A DNA stretch of 64,000 bases from CAYGOC01 sp964351495. Lineage in GTDB: Bacteria > Chlamydiota > Chlamydiia > Chlamydiales > SM23-39. Both the position numbers and the translations under genes were made by a program. A model generated the notes under the pieces. It searched no databases. It was not told the origin of the DNA and saw nothing but the letters and a program-made list of their open reading frames with translations. The stretch spans positions 1 to 64,000 of the forward strand of contig CAYGOC010000004.1 in assembly GCA_964351495.1 (NCBI GenBank), read 5' to 3'. Positions 8,957 to 16,981 of this stretch are shown here, piece by piece; within the stretch, counting starts at the first letter, position 1, and each line of letters opens with the position of its first letter.

Positions 8957-10708
8957 ATGAATATGTATACAAGAACCAAAATCATTGCCACCTTAGGTCC
9001 TGCTACCGATTCTTATGAAAAGATCTTTTCTTTAATAGAGGCGGGGGTAAATGTTACCCGTCTTAATTTTAGCCATGGAAGCTATGAAGAACATAAAAAA
9101 AGAATCGAATGGGTAAAAAAAGCGAGAAAAGAGCAAAAAAAAGCCGTAGCTATAATGCTCGACACAAAAGGCCCGGAAATTAGGGTAGATCACGTCTTAA
9201 ATAAAGCGGTAGAGCTCAAACCCAAAGATCTTCTTAAGATTACCGAAAATCCGGGAGAGGATCCCATGGCTATTTCTATTCATCCTATTTCTGTTTTACA
9301 AAGTATAGGAGTGGGTACCAAAATTTTATTTAATGATGGTTATATCAGTTCTACAGTGGTGGAAAAAAGAGAAAAAGAAGTTTTAATAGAGATTGAAAAT
9401 AAGGGGACTTTAGCTTTAGGAAAAGGGGTAAATATCCCGAAGGCTTCTTTGCATTTGCCCGCCTTTACAGAAGAGGATAAAAAAGATATTGAGTTTGGCT
9501 GTAAAGAAGATATAGACATTGTAGCAGCTTCTTTTATCCGTTCTTCAGAGCATGTTCTTTCCCTGAAAAAGGCTCTTAATTCTTTTAACAAACCGGAGAT
9601 TTTGGTCATTGCTAAAATAGAAAATAGTGAAGGCGTGGAAAACTTTGATAGTATTTTGCAAGTAGCCGACGGGATCATGGTAGCCAGGGGAGATCTTGGA
9701 GTGGAGATGGACTTAGGAGAAATCCCCCGCCTTCAAAAAAAGATGATTCGCAAATGTTATCAGGCAAATAAACCGGTAATTACTGCAACGCAGATGTTAG
9801 AGTCGATGATTTTTAATCCCAGGCCTACCAGAGCAGAGGTATCGGATGTTGCCAATGCTATTTATGACTCTACCTCTGCGGTTATGCTATCTGCAGAAAC
9901 AGCCATTGGTAAATATCCAATAGAGACAGTAGAGATTATGAAAAAAATCATATACCTTACTGAGCAAGACTTTTCCTATAGAGCTTTTTTTGAAGATCAT
10001 TCGAAAAGGGGAGAGAAAAATGTTTCTGCTGCAGTTGCTTTAGCTGCTGTACAAACAGCATATGCTACGGGCGCTAAAGCAATTTTTGCTTTTACCTCGA
10101 GTGGATTTACAGCAAGGCTTGTGTCGAGACTTCGTCCTAAAATGCCTATTATTGCTCTTACCAACACAGAGAAAAACTTCCACCAACTGGGTATAAACTG
10201 GGGGGTTATGCCTCTTTTTAAAGAAGGGGTAGATTCTGTTAAAGAGGCTTTTTCTTTTTGCCAGGATTTTGCGAGTAAAGAAGAGATCTTAAGTTTTGGG
10301 GATGTAGTGGTAGTCACAGCAGGCTCTCCTTTTGGGATAACAGGTTCTACCAATACAGTCTTAGTAGAAAGCATTGGCAACATCTTGATAAGAGCTGCCA
10401 GAGGTTATGGTAAAAAGGTTACGGGAAAGGTTTGTTTTTATACTCCTTCTCAAAAAGAAACTTCTTTTGAAGGTGCTATTTTAGTGATTCCTTATTGTTC
10501 TAAAGAGCTTAGTCCCGTTTTACAAAAGGTAAAAGGGATTATCTTAGATAATCATAAAGAAGATACAGAGTCAGAAAAAGAGGCTCTTACTCTCTCTAAA
10601 ACCTACAATATTCCTCTTCTTGTCCAAGCTGCGGGAGCTATAAACATTTTACAAGAAGAGGAAGTAGTTACTCTAGATCCTTCCAAAGCACTTGTGTATA
10701 GAAGCTAG
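8957..10708 (+). CDS. pyk: Pyruvate kinase
   Basis: Pyruvate kinase catalyses the last step of glycolysis, PEP + ADP to pyruvate + ATP, in the cytoplasm. Conserved parts are 'TRTKIIATLGP' at the N-terminus, 'NVTRLNFSHG', 'LDTKGPEIR', the catalytic-lysine segment 'VIAKIENSEG', 'VARGDLGVE' and 'ITATQMLESM'. After the barrel and the allosteric C domain comes an extra ~100-residue C-terminal segment that resembles the mobile PEP-utiliser (swivel) domain of Bacillus-type pyruvate kinases, giving about 583 residues in all. The frame is open upstream to 8828, but homology starts at the ATG at 8957. A strong AGGAGG (8938-8943) lies upstream of it, with an alternative ATG at 8963. The gene is divergent from uvrA, and its stop lies in a palindrome shared with the convergent gene. 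Confidence 0.96.
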   Translation: MNMYTRTKIIATLGPATDSYEKIFSLIEAGVNVTRLNFSHGSYEEHKKRIEWVKKARKEQKKAVAIMLDTKGPEIRVDHVLNKAVELKPKDLLKITENPGEDPMAISIHPISVLQSIGVGTKILFNDGYISSTVVEKREKEVLIEIENKGTLALGKGVNIPKASLHLPAFTEEDKKDIEFGCKEDIDIVAASFIRSSEHVLSLKKALNSFNKPEILVIAKIENSEGVENFDSILQVADGIMVARGDLGVEMDLGEIPRLQKKMIRKCYQANKPVITATQMLESMIFNPRPTRAEVSDVANAIYDSTSAVMLSAETAIGKYPIETVEIMKKIIYLTEQDFSYRAFFEDHSKRGEKNVSAAVALAAVQTAYATGAKAIFAFTSSGFTARLVSRLRPKMPIIALTNTEKNFHQLGINWGVMPLFKEGVDSVKEAFSFCQDFASKEEILSFGDVVVVTAGSPFGITGSTNTVLVESIGNILIRAARGYGKKVTGKVCFYTPSQKETSFEGAILVIPYCSKELSPVLQKVKGIILDNHKEDTESEKEALTLSKTYNIPLLVQAAGAINILQEEEVVTLDPSKALVYRS

Positions 10709-10715
10709 CTTCTAT
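10698..10715. repeat. 18-bp perfect palindrome over the convergent stop codons of pyk and its neighbour
   Basis: ATAGAAGCTAGCTTCTAT reads the same on both strands. It contains the pyk stop codon (TAG, 10706-10708) and touches the stop codon of the minus-strand gene (10715-10717). It could form a short hairpin at the end of both transcripts. No T-run follows on either side, so it is not a classical intrinsic terminator. Confidence 0.5.
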
Positions 10716-12568
10716 TAAGAACTGTGTAAAGACAAAAGGAGCCCGTCCATAAAGTGTCGAATTTTTTCAGGAAACCTTCTTTCTCCATGAGGGCTAGGAA
10801 CTTTTTCTTTTTCTACCATACTTATAAAAAACCGGATAATTTTATGGTCTTCCTCTACGCTGTCTACTAGGAATTTTTTAAAATTAGCAGCAAAAACCAG
10901 GTGCTGATCTTGCGGCTGGTAATGAAAATCAAAGCTAGCCATTTTACTGAAAATTTCTTCTGCTTTTTGCTTAGATGGTTTTTCAGGGTTGTTTAAGATA
11001 GCCGCTATTTCTTCTCTGGAAGAGGTAAAAGCAAAGTTTTCCGGCTTAAGATCTAGGCTCATTAAAGCCTGAAGATTTATGTCATTTTGTTCAGTTTTCA
11101 ATGCCTGAAAAACTCCTTCAAAAATAAGAGAAAGTAAAGAGAAAAACACTTCTTGGTTTTGGGAATAAAGCTCCTTAAAAAAGTGCCTATCACCTTCTAC
11201 CAGCAAGTAGGGGGCTTTTTTTTGAATCAAAACAAACTGAGCATTTTCACTTTGAAAAGAAGGTGTTTCTTCAGTTAGATCAGAGCTTGCAAAGGCAAAT
11301 TGAGTAGGGAAAGCAGAAACCAGGTTTTTATGGGAATTTAGTAGGGTATATTGTGTTTGCACCATTATGGAATAGGTTCTCAGTATTTCGCTGTAGGCCA
11401 AGGGGGTTCCCTTGTCATCATCAAAAAACACTTCTAACCCTTGTGCTATTTTTAAAATAAAAGGGTTTCCGCTGGGACTTAAGACATGCCCTATAGCGCT
11501 CATCTTTTTTTCAAAATTCTTTAAAATATCGGAGGAAAAAGAGACTTTTCCGAAACCTTCTACGTTTACATATCTATGAATGGGTGCGTCCTCTTTAGTT
11601 CTATGCATAGGATCGCTTCTTCTTCTCATCGGTTTTCTTTTAGGAGCCGGAGGGGGTTCTTTTGAAAAAGAGCCTGAACCTTTTCCTGAAGAAGGAAGTC
11701 CTGCTATCAAAGCAGTCCCTAATAGATTGTAGCTTGAGCTAGAAGAAGAGCTACTAGAAGAAGTCGATCTAAGGGGTGTAAAAGAAAGCTCTTCGCTTGT
11801 TGGGGCCGGTTCTCTTCTTCTTATGAAAGAAGAGCCACCACTTTTAGATCTAGTATGGCCGACAGGTGGTTTTCTTCTAAAAATAGAGAGGGGTTCTTTC
11901 TGTTCTTCTCTACTTCTATTTAGAGCTGGTGAACCGGGTATTTGAGCAAAACTAGATAGGAAAGTATTTTTGGAACTTACTAAGAGTCGCGAAGAAAAAA
12001 TTGAATGAATAGGGTTTGCTGCTGGTTCTGAACTATATGAGCTATTGAGTAAACTAGCAGGTCTGAAACCAGAGCTACTGCTACTACTACTACTAAAAGG
12101 GGTGCTTTTTGATGAAGGTTTAACAGGTTTAGGCTTTATAATTTGATTCTGATTTGGTTGGTTAGTAAACGTTTCGGGAGAAATATAAGGAGAGGGAGAG
12201 GGACCTCTAGAATCATCAGAGTAAAGCTCTCCTTCACTTCTTTCATCTTCAGACATGAATTCATTAGTTTCTTGCATCGCTCTTCGTGTTATATCTTTCA
12301 TTTTAGGAGGTGTTGGATAAATAGCGGGCTTCTTGTCTATAGGAGGAGGAGTTCTCGTACTTCTACTTCTGACTCCAGGATTTCTAACAGAGGGAGCAAA
12401 AATGCTAGGGTTTAATTCATTATTGAAACCTCTTGTATTGTGAAGTATTCCACTAGCTACTCTATGAGTACGCTCTTCTGATGGGGTAATTTTTTGTTCT
12501 TCTTCTGAATCAGAGGCTGTTTCGTTAGGTTGTTTTGTAAATAGATTGTTGTTTACTGGGTCACTCAT
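10715..12568 (-). CDS. Ser/Pro-rich disordered protein with putative degenerate protein-kinase-like C-terminal domain; candidate effector
   Basis: I do not recognise this 617-residue protein as a named family. Residues 1-330 are low-complexity: Ser-runs at ~159-166 and ~269-279, many Pro, Arg and charged residues, and no signal peptide or membrane helix. Residues ~335-617 look folded and carry kinase-like landmarks in the right order. A G-containing strand (~360) leads to 'PFILKIAQ' with Lys373, which could be the VAIK lysine. Next are Glu394 in a helix, 'HKNLVS' (413-418), a hinge-like 'YLLVEGD' (454-460), and 'LDLKPENFAF' (505-514), which keeps the D-x-K-x2-N of a kinase catalytic loop but lacks the preceding His-Arg. 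'SFDFHY' (545-550) could replace DFG. The C-lobe would be very short. A secreted kinase-like effector is inference. The ribosome-binding region lies in an RNA hairpin. Confidence 0.5.
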   Translation of the reverse strand: MSDPVNNNLFTKQPNETASDSEEEQKITPSEERTHRVASGILHNTRGFNNELNPSIFAPSVRNPGVRSRSTRTPPPIDKKPAIYPTPPKMKDITRRAMQETNEFMSEDERSEGELYSDDSRGPSPSPYISPETFTNQPNQNQIIKPKPVKPSSKSTPFSSSSSSSSGFRPASLLNSSYSSEPAANPIHSIFSSRLLVSSKNTFLSSFAQIPGSPALNRSREEQKEPLSIFRRKPPVGHTRSKSGGSSFIRRREPAPTSEELSFTPLRSTSSSSSSSSSSYNLLGTALIAGLPSSGKGSGSFSKEPPPAPKRKPMRRRSDPMHRTKEDAPIHRYVNVEGFGKVSFSSDILKNFEKKMSAIGHVLSPSGNPFILKIAQGLEVFFDDDKGTPLAYSEILRTYSIMVQTQYTLLNSHKNLVSAFPTQFAFASSDLTEETPSFQSENAQFVLIQKKAPYLLVEGDRHFFKELYSQNQEVFFSLLSLIFEGVFQALKTEQNDINLQALMSLDLKPENFAFTSSREEIAAILNNPEKPSKQKAEEIFSKMASFDFHYQPQDQHLVFAANFKKFLVDSVEEDHKIIRFFISMVEKEKVPSPHGERRFPEKIRHFMDGLLLSLHSS

Positions 12569-12609
12569 ATAAAATCCTTAAATTTAAAATTATTAGAAGG
12601 GATTTTATA
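12568..12609 (-). promoter_or_regulatory. 10-bp inverted repeat trapping the start codon of the kinase-like gene
   Basis: TATAAAATCC (12568-12577) and GGATTTTATA (12600-12609) are perfect inverted repeats separated by 22 bases. In the minus-strand mRNA the proximal arm covers the end of the AAGGAT ribosome-binding site and the A of the AUG (12566-12568). A folded leader would therefore hide the start. The stem is mostly A-U with two G-C pairs, so it would melt easily. A thermosensor-like or other translational switch is inference. Confidence 0.5.
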
Positions 12610-12669
12610 GGAATATAGTTTAATTTTCCATAGGGATTTGAAAATAAACTAAAATAAATAGAATTTTTT

Positions 12670-13356
12670 TTAAAAACAAAAAAAAGAAGAAGCCACAATA
12701 GAGGCAGTCTCTGCTCTGAGTATCTGAGAGGATAGGGAAATAGGACTCATATTGGCTGTGTTTTGTAAAAAAAGTTTTTCTTTTTCCGAAAAGCCTTTTT
12801 CGGGACCTATGATACAAGCGCTTTTTACAGGTTTTTTAGAAAGGATAGAAGAAGAGTTAAGATCTGCATAAAAGTAGGTATACTCAGAAGAAAAAGAAAT
12901 GGTTTTAAGGGAAGATAAATGAAATACCTCTGGAAGAAAAAGCCTTCCGGACTGTTTTAAAGCGGCTATGGTAATTTGGGTTAGTCTTTCTTTTTGAGAA
13001 GAAGAGAGTCCTTTTTTTTCGGAAAAATCCCCATCATAGAAAAAAAACCGGTCCACGCCAATCTCTGTTCCCATACGAACTATAAGATCGAGCTTTGCAG
13101 GTTTCATGTTGCCTACAAAAAGAAGAAAGGAATTTTTTTTTACCTCTTTCGTAACCGAAAGGATTTGGATTTCTACCTCTTTTTTTTCTGGAGAAAGAAT
13201 TTCTGCGGAGGCAAGCCCCCCTTGTCCATTTACTATTTCACAACGCTCCCCCTTTTCTAGCCGAAAAACCCTTACATGTTTGCTTTCTTCTAAAGAAAGG
13301 ACAACCTTCTGGTTTTCCACAAAAGGAGTTGGATGATAAAATCTATTATGAGGCAT
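12670..13356 (-). CDS. rsmE: 16S rRNA (uracil1498-N3)-methyltransferase RsmE
   Basis: RsmE uses S-adenosylmethionine to methylate U1498 of 16S rRNA. It is a SPOUT enzyme with a deep trefoil knot. The N-terminal PUA-like part starts 'MPHNRFYHP' and contains 'HVRVFRLEKGE'. The C-terminal knot carries 'IGPEKGFSEKE' (the second Gly of the usual GPEGG is Lys here) and 'SSQILRAETASIVAS', which is the family signature. I chose the ATG at 13356, where homology begins. The frame is open 51 bases further upstream, inside lpxL. It overlaps the lpxL stop by 11 bases on the same strand, so translation is probably coupled. Confidence 0.92.
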   Translation of the reverse strand: MPHNRFYHPTPFVENQKVVLSLEESKHVRVFRLEKGERCEIVNGQGGLASAEILSPEKKEVEIQILSVTKEVKKNSFLLFVGNMKPAKLDLIVRMGTEIGVDRFFFYDGDFSEKKGLSSSQKERLTQITIAALKQSGRLFLPEVFHLSSLKTISFSSEYTYFYADLNSSSILSKKPVKSACIIGPEKGFSEKEKLFLQNTANMSPISLSSQILRAETASIVASSFFCF

Positions 13357-14653
13357 CTTCCGGCTTCCAAAGAGAATAAGGTCTACAAAGAGTTCTAAGA
13401 CAAGCATCTTGCAGGGTAGCCCCCGGGAAAAGCCTTTTTTTCGATAAGGAGAAAAAATCTTTTTCGTTTAAAACCCAGAAGGCACTCTGCTTTAAAAAAT
13501 GTCTTTTCAATTTTTTTTCTCCTGAAAAGTTAAAAATGAGTTTAGGGCGACAGTCAGAAAAAAAGAGCTCTGAGGCTTTCTCTATGTAGATTACTTCATG
13601 AAACGATTTTTTCCCGAAAAATTCTTTTTCTATAAGAGGCTGTAAAACTTTAGGAGCCCTTAGCAAGGTGTACTCTTTTTCATAGAGAGAAAACAGGGTT
13701 TTTAAAAGAGGAAGTAATAGAAGAGCCGTTTCTTTTTTTAAGGGTAAAAAAAAGGCCACCACATCATGGCGATATTTTTTATGCAGTATAGCGGGATTTT
13801 GTGTTTTCCACCTATTATGGCTCCAAAGCCATTCTGAAGGAGCTTTTTGGATGCTTGTTTCTAAGGTTTTTAGCAAAAGATCCATTAACCGAGGAACTTC
13901 TTCTTTTATAGGAGCTTTTAAGTTAGGCCAGAAAGGGTCAGAATAAGAGAGCTCGTACCCTTTAGAGATTCTTTTGGTCATAGCCACAAATAGGGGAGAG
14001 CCGGTTTTATAGGCTAAAACAGCAGGAATAGAAGAAATAAAAGCCCTTCTTCCAAAAAGAGGATAGCTGTAGTCCGATTCAGGGTTTCCTTGGTCTCCCA
14101 CGATCCCTACAAAGGTTCCTTGTTTTAATGCTTTGATCACTTTTTTTAAGGCCCCTTTTGGGTTTATAACCTCCCCGGAAAAACGTTCTCTAATTTTTAC
14201 AACCCAGTTATAAAGATAGTCGTTTTTAGCCGGCTTCCCGATAGTGAGGCCTTTCATCCTCGAGGTTCCATCTAAAAAAAGAGCCTCCCAGTTAGCTTGG
14301 TGACCACAAAAAAAAAGGATCCCTTTTCCGGAGTCATAGAGAGCTTTAGCCTCTTGTGGGTTTTTACAGAAAAAGAACCTTCGAAGGTTCTTAGTATAGT
14401 AAAACTTAGGGTACTCAAGGCAGTTTATCATAAGATTTTGCAAAGAAGCCTTGGCTAGCTTCTTTCTTTGTTTTTTATCTAAAGAAAGATTTGCCATAGC
14501 TAGATTGCTTAAGGTTCTCTTTCTGTATTTAGGAAGGATATAAAAACCTAAAGAGCCAAAAATACGCCCTAAGAAACGGAGCATAAAAAGAGGACAAAAC
14601 CCCAGAGGAAATGTAATAAAGCGGATAAAAAAATAGAAAGCTTTCTGCTGCAT
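13346..14653 (-). CDS. lpxL: Lipid A biosynthesis lauroyl/myristoyl acyltransferase (LpxL/HtrB family) with C-terminal extension
   Basis: Membrane-anchored acyltransferase that adds a secondary acyl chain to lipid A. The N-terminus carries a hydrophobic anchor ('FFIRFITFPLGFCPLF'). The catalytic H-x4-E motif is visible as 'GHQANWE' near residue 118, followed by 'VGIVGDQGNPES' and 'AVLAYKTGSPLFVAM', typical of the family. Usual LpxL proteins have about 300 residues; this one has 435. The extra ~130 C-terminal residues (after 'EWLWSHNRWK') are not recognisable but alternate hydrophobic strands and charged helices. It lies directly upstream of rsmE, with an 11-base overlap. Confidence 0.9.
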   Translation of the reverse strand: MQQKAFYFFIRFITFPLGFCPLFMLRFLGRIFGSLGFYILPKYRKRTLSNLAMANLSLDKKQRKKLAKASLQNLMINCLEYPKFYYTKNLRRFFFCKNPQEAKALYDSGKGILFFCGHQANWEALFLDGTSRMKGLTIGKPAKNDYLYNWVVKIRERFSGEVINPKGALKKVIKALKQGTFVGIVGDQGNPESDYSYPLFGRRAFISSIPAVLAYKTGSPLFVAMTKRISKGYELSYSDPFWPNLKAPIKEEVPRLMDLLLKTLETSIQKAPSEWLWSHNRWKTQNPAILHKKYRHDVVAFFLPLKKETALLLLPLLKTLFSLYEKEYTLLRAPKVLQPLIEKEFFGKKSFHEVIYIEKASELFFSDCRPKLIFNFSGEKKLKRHFLKQSAFWVLNEKDFFSLSKKRLFPGATLQDACLRTLCRPYSLWKPEDAS

Positions 14654-14712
14654 ACGGCTTTTTTTATTTTATAGGGGAGAAGTTTTTGAGAGCAAGAGAG
14701 GAAACAAAAAAG

Positions 14713-16515
14713 CTATTCAAAAAAACTAGCGAAAGGAGTCCCTCTGTCTTCTTTTTCAGGCTCAAAGTAAATAGAAGGGAGCTTCTCTTCCCACCAAGAA
14801 AGGGGTCTTTCTTCTGTTGTAACAATTCTAGCAAAACAAAACCGCGCTTCTTCTATTTTACCTTGTTCTGAAAAAATAGAAACCAAATTGGCATAAAGAG
14901 AGTTTTTCATGTTATCAGGAAAGGCATCTACTAAAAAAAGAAGGCCATCTTTGCAAGAGCTCCTTATTTCTGCCAGCAAAAAATCATGTAACTGCCTTAA
15001 AAGAGAGGCGTCTTTTATAAAAGACAAAAGTGTAAAAAATAGAGGTAAGTTTTTTTCCTTTTTTACAAGAGCTCTAGCTACAAAAAAACAGTATATTTCT
15101 CCGTTTCCTATAGCGTATGGTAGTTTTTGTAAGAAAAAAAGAGATTTTTGATCCTGCACAGAATAAGGCTCTGAAGAGAAAAAAGAAGCAATAGCTAAGT
15201 TGTATAAAAGAAAATTATAGTCTTCTTCGTGAAATACCTTCTTTGCAAGTTCATGTACAGACTCTTTAGAATGAGTCTCTAAAAGAGAGACAAGCTTTTC
15301 TAGAATATCTTGTAAATACGGTTTTCTTTTTTTTGCGCTTCCTACAGAATTCAAAAACAGTATGGAGTGGGCTAGCTCCTCTTTTTGTAAAAAATAAGAA
15401 GTAAACTTAAGATAAAAAAGATCCCTTTCCTCTTCTGGAAAGACTTTAATACAAATAAGAGAAGAAAAAGGAGCTAAAAGCATGTGATTCCAAAGCTTCT
15501 TTTTTAGTGCTTCCCTTGTACGGGGGTTTTCCACTTTGGAAATACAAAGAGAGGCTAGGTAAGATTCTTTTCTATTAAGAAAGTGGATAGCTGCTTTTTC
15601 TAAAAGAAAATCTCTGTCAAAGGACTCTTTTACCAAAGCTGTTATAGAAATAAGTAAGTCCACTTCTTTTGCTTCAAAGGGAAAGAAAGAAAGCATCTCT
15701 TCTGCCAGTTTATATAGAGTGAAATCTCTATTTTCTTCCGGAAGCAAATTTATGATACTTTGTATTTCTTCTATAGAGAAGTTATATGGGGTTCGAAATA
15801 AAAAGGAGGCTAAGTAACCCGCAAAAGCCTCTCTATCTTCTTGGGAGTTTAAATACGATATAAGCTTTAACACTTCTTGTAAGTGAAGGGGAAGATTATA
15901 AGAAGATAAAACAGCCTTTTGAAGAGAATGAATTAGTGCTTTTTTGGTTTCTTTTTCTTCTATAAGACTGACCAGAATAAAGGCTATTTTAAAGGAGAGT
16001 TTTTTAGGAGTGTTTTCCGATGCTAACAGCTTTTCTGCGGTTTCTTTTAGCACTTCTTCTTTTATCAGTCTGTTTTCTTCTGTAAATTCTCCTTGTAGTA
16101 AGGAAGAGTGCCTTTTTAGAATAGGTCTTAAAAAAGAAGCTAAGGTGCTTTTTTCTTCTTCTGTAAAAAGAGAAGGACAGCTAAGCCTTCTTAAAAAAGT
16201 AGAAACGGGGGTGCCCTTTTTAGAAGGAGATTTCTCACAAGAAAAAGATCTGGATAGGTTTGGAGTAGGGAGTATTTTTTTGGCTACTTCAGAAGTTTCA
16301 TAAAAAACTTCCCCTAAAGGAGCGGAAGGAGGTCTTCCCGGTAAAGAAAAAACAGGAGGCTCTTCCAAATAAGTATAGGGAAATGCTGTTTGAATCGAGA
16401 ACATTTGTGCTAAATATCTTTGCACAAGAGCCGCTACAAAAGATTCTACTAAAGAGGTATAAGTAGGAGAGGATTCCGGAGAAGAATAGCAAGGTAGATT
16501 AGGGTTTACAAACAT
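14713..16515 (-). CDS. Large alpha-helical protein of unknown function (candidate alpha-solenoid)
   Basis: I do not recognise this 600-residue protein. Residues ~1-120 are Ser/Pro-rich without a clear signal peptide. The rest is a long run of amphipathic helices of ~15 residues rich in Leu, Glu and Lys, as in TPR- or HEAT-like superhelices, but no repeat consensus is clean enough to name. There is no membrane span. No good ribosome-binding site precedes the ATG at 16515. It follows the small gene ending at 16524 with only 8 bases between, so the two probably form an operon. Helical scaffold proteins with disordered heads are common among chlamydial secreted proteins, but secretion here is only a guess. 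Confidence 0.6.
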   Translation of the reverse strand: MFVNPNLPCYSSPESSPTYTSLVESFVAALVQRYLAQMFSIQTAFPYTYLEEPPVFSLPGRPPSAPLGEVFYETSEVAKKILPTPNLSRSFSCEKSPSKKGTPVSTFLRRLSCPSLFTEEEKSTLASFLRPILKRHSSLLQGEFTEENRLIKEEVLKETAEKLLASENTPKKLSFKIAFILVSLIEEKETKKALIHSLQKAVLSSYNLPLHLQEVLKLISYLNSQEDREAFAGYLASFLFRTPYNFSIEEIQSIINLLPEENRDFTLYKLAEEMLSFFPFEAKEVDLLISITALVKESFDRDFLLEKAAIHFLNRKESYLASLCISKVENPRTREALKKKLWNHMLLAPFSSLICIKVFPEEERDLFYLKFTSYFLQKEELAHSILFLNSVGSAKKRKPYLQDILEKLVSLLETHSKESVHELAKKVFHEEDYNFLLYNLAIASFFSSEPYSVQDQKSLFFLQKLPYAIGNGEIYCFFVARALVKKEKNLPLFFTLLSFIKDASLLRQLHDFLLAEIRSSCKDGLLFLVDAFPDNMKNSLYANLVSIFSEQGKIEEARFCFARIVTTEERPLSWWEEKLPSIYFEPEKEDRGTPFASFFE

Positions 16516-16523
16516 TATGCGCT

Positions 16524-16910
16524 TTATTGTTCTAGCGGCTGATGCTGTTCAGTTAAGTTGTAAAGATTAGCTAGGAGAGATAATCTTCCAAAATTAGTTA
16601 GACAACTTTTTTGCTGATTTTCAGTAGATTTTCTTGAACTATCCATTTTTAAAAAAACTTGCTTAGTTAAATTGTCTATTCTATTCGAGAGTTCTGTATG
16701 CATTTTAAGGTAACTAAGATCTTTTGTTTGAAGATAAGAGATAAGAAGAATATCAATGGATGTTAGCCAAGAGGCGCACTGTAACTGAAAATCAAGGAAA
16801 AATCTTCTTTTCTCAACCGGATCTTTTCCCTTGAAGGCAGGAGGATTCTCGTACTTAGAAAAAAATACTTCCAATTCTTCTGCTATAGGATTTTCTGGTA
16901 TAGGAGTCAT
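16524..16910 (-). CDS. Small helical protein of unknown function
   Basis: This 128-residue, mostly helical protein is not recognised. It starts acidic ('EELEVFFSKYE') and has a hydrophobic middle ('WLTSIDILLISYLQTKDLSYLKM'-type helices) and a polar C-terminus. No signal peptide or membrane segment is evident. AAGGATC lies ~9 bases upstream of the ATG and can fold in a weak 6-bp A-U hairpin (16914-16928). It is the first gene of a pair with the 600-residue helical protein. A size and placement like this would suit a dedicated chaperone for that neighbour, but nothing in the sequence proves it. Confidence 0.6.
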   Translation of the reverse strand: MTPIPENPIAEELEVFFSKYENPPAFKGKDPVEKRRFFLDFQLQCASWLTSIDILLISYLQTKDLSYLKMHTELSNRIDNLTKQVFLKMDSSRKSTENQQKSCLTNFGRLSLLANLYNLTEQHQPLEQ

Positions 16911-16981
16911 ATTAAAAAGATCCTTTTTTATAGTTTAAAGGAACAAATTAAATAACGAGCATCCCTTTTAAAGCAATCAAA

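Noticed and set aside
8911..8957. Promoter TTGACC...TACATT before pyk
   Set aside because: The boxes would be 23 bases apart and the second overlaps the start codon region, so it is not a credible promoter.
9997..10383. Open frame on the minus strand inside pyk
   Set aside because: It is fully covered by a strongly conserved gene on the other strand and has no recognisable content.
11700..12100. Repeated AGAAGA/CTACTA-type triplets looking like a DNA repeat array
   Set aside because: These encode Ser-runs of the kinase-like protein; there are no spacers, so this is not a CRISPR array or minisatellite.
12143..12415. Plus-strand frame inside the disordered part of the kinase-like gene
   Set aside because: It is an antisense frame over low-complexity Ser/Pro codons, with no family signal.
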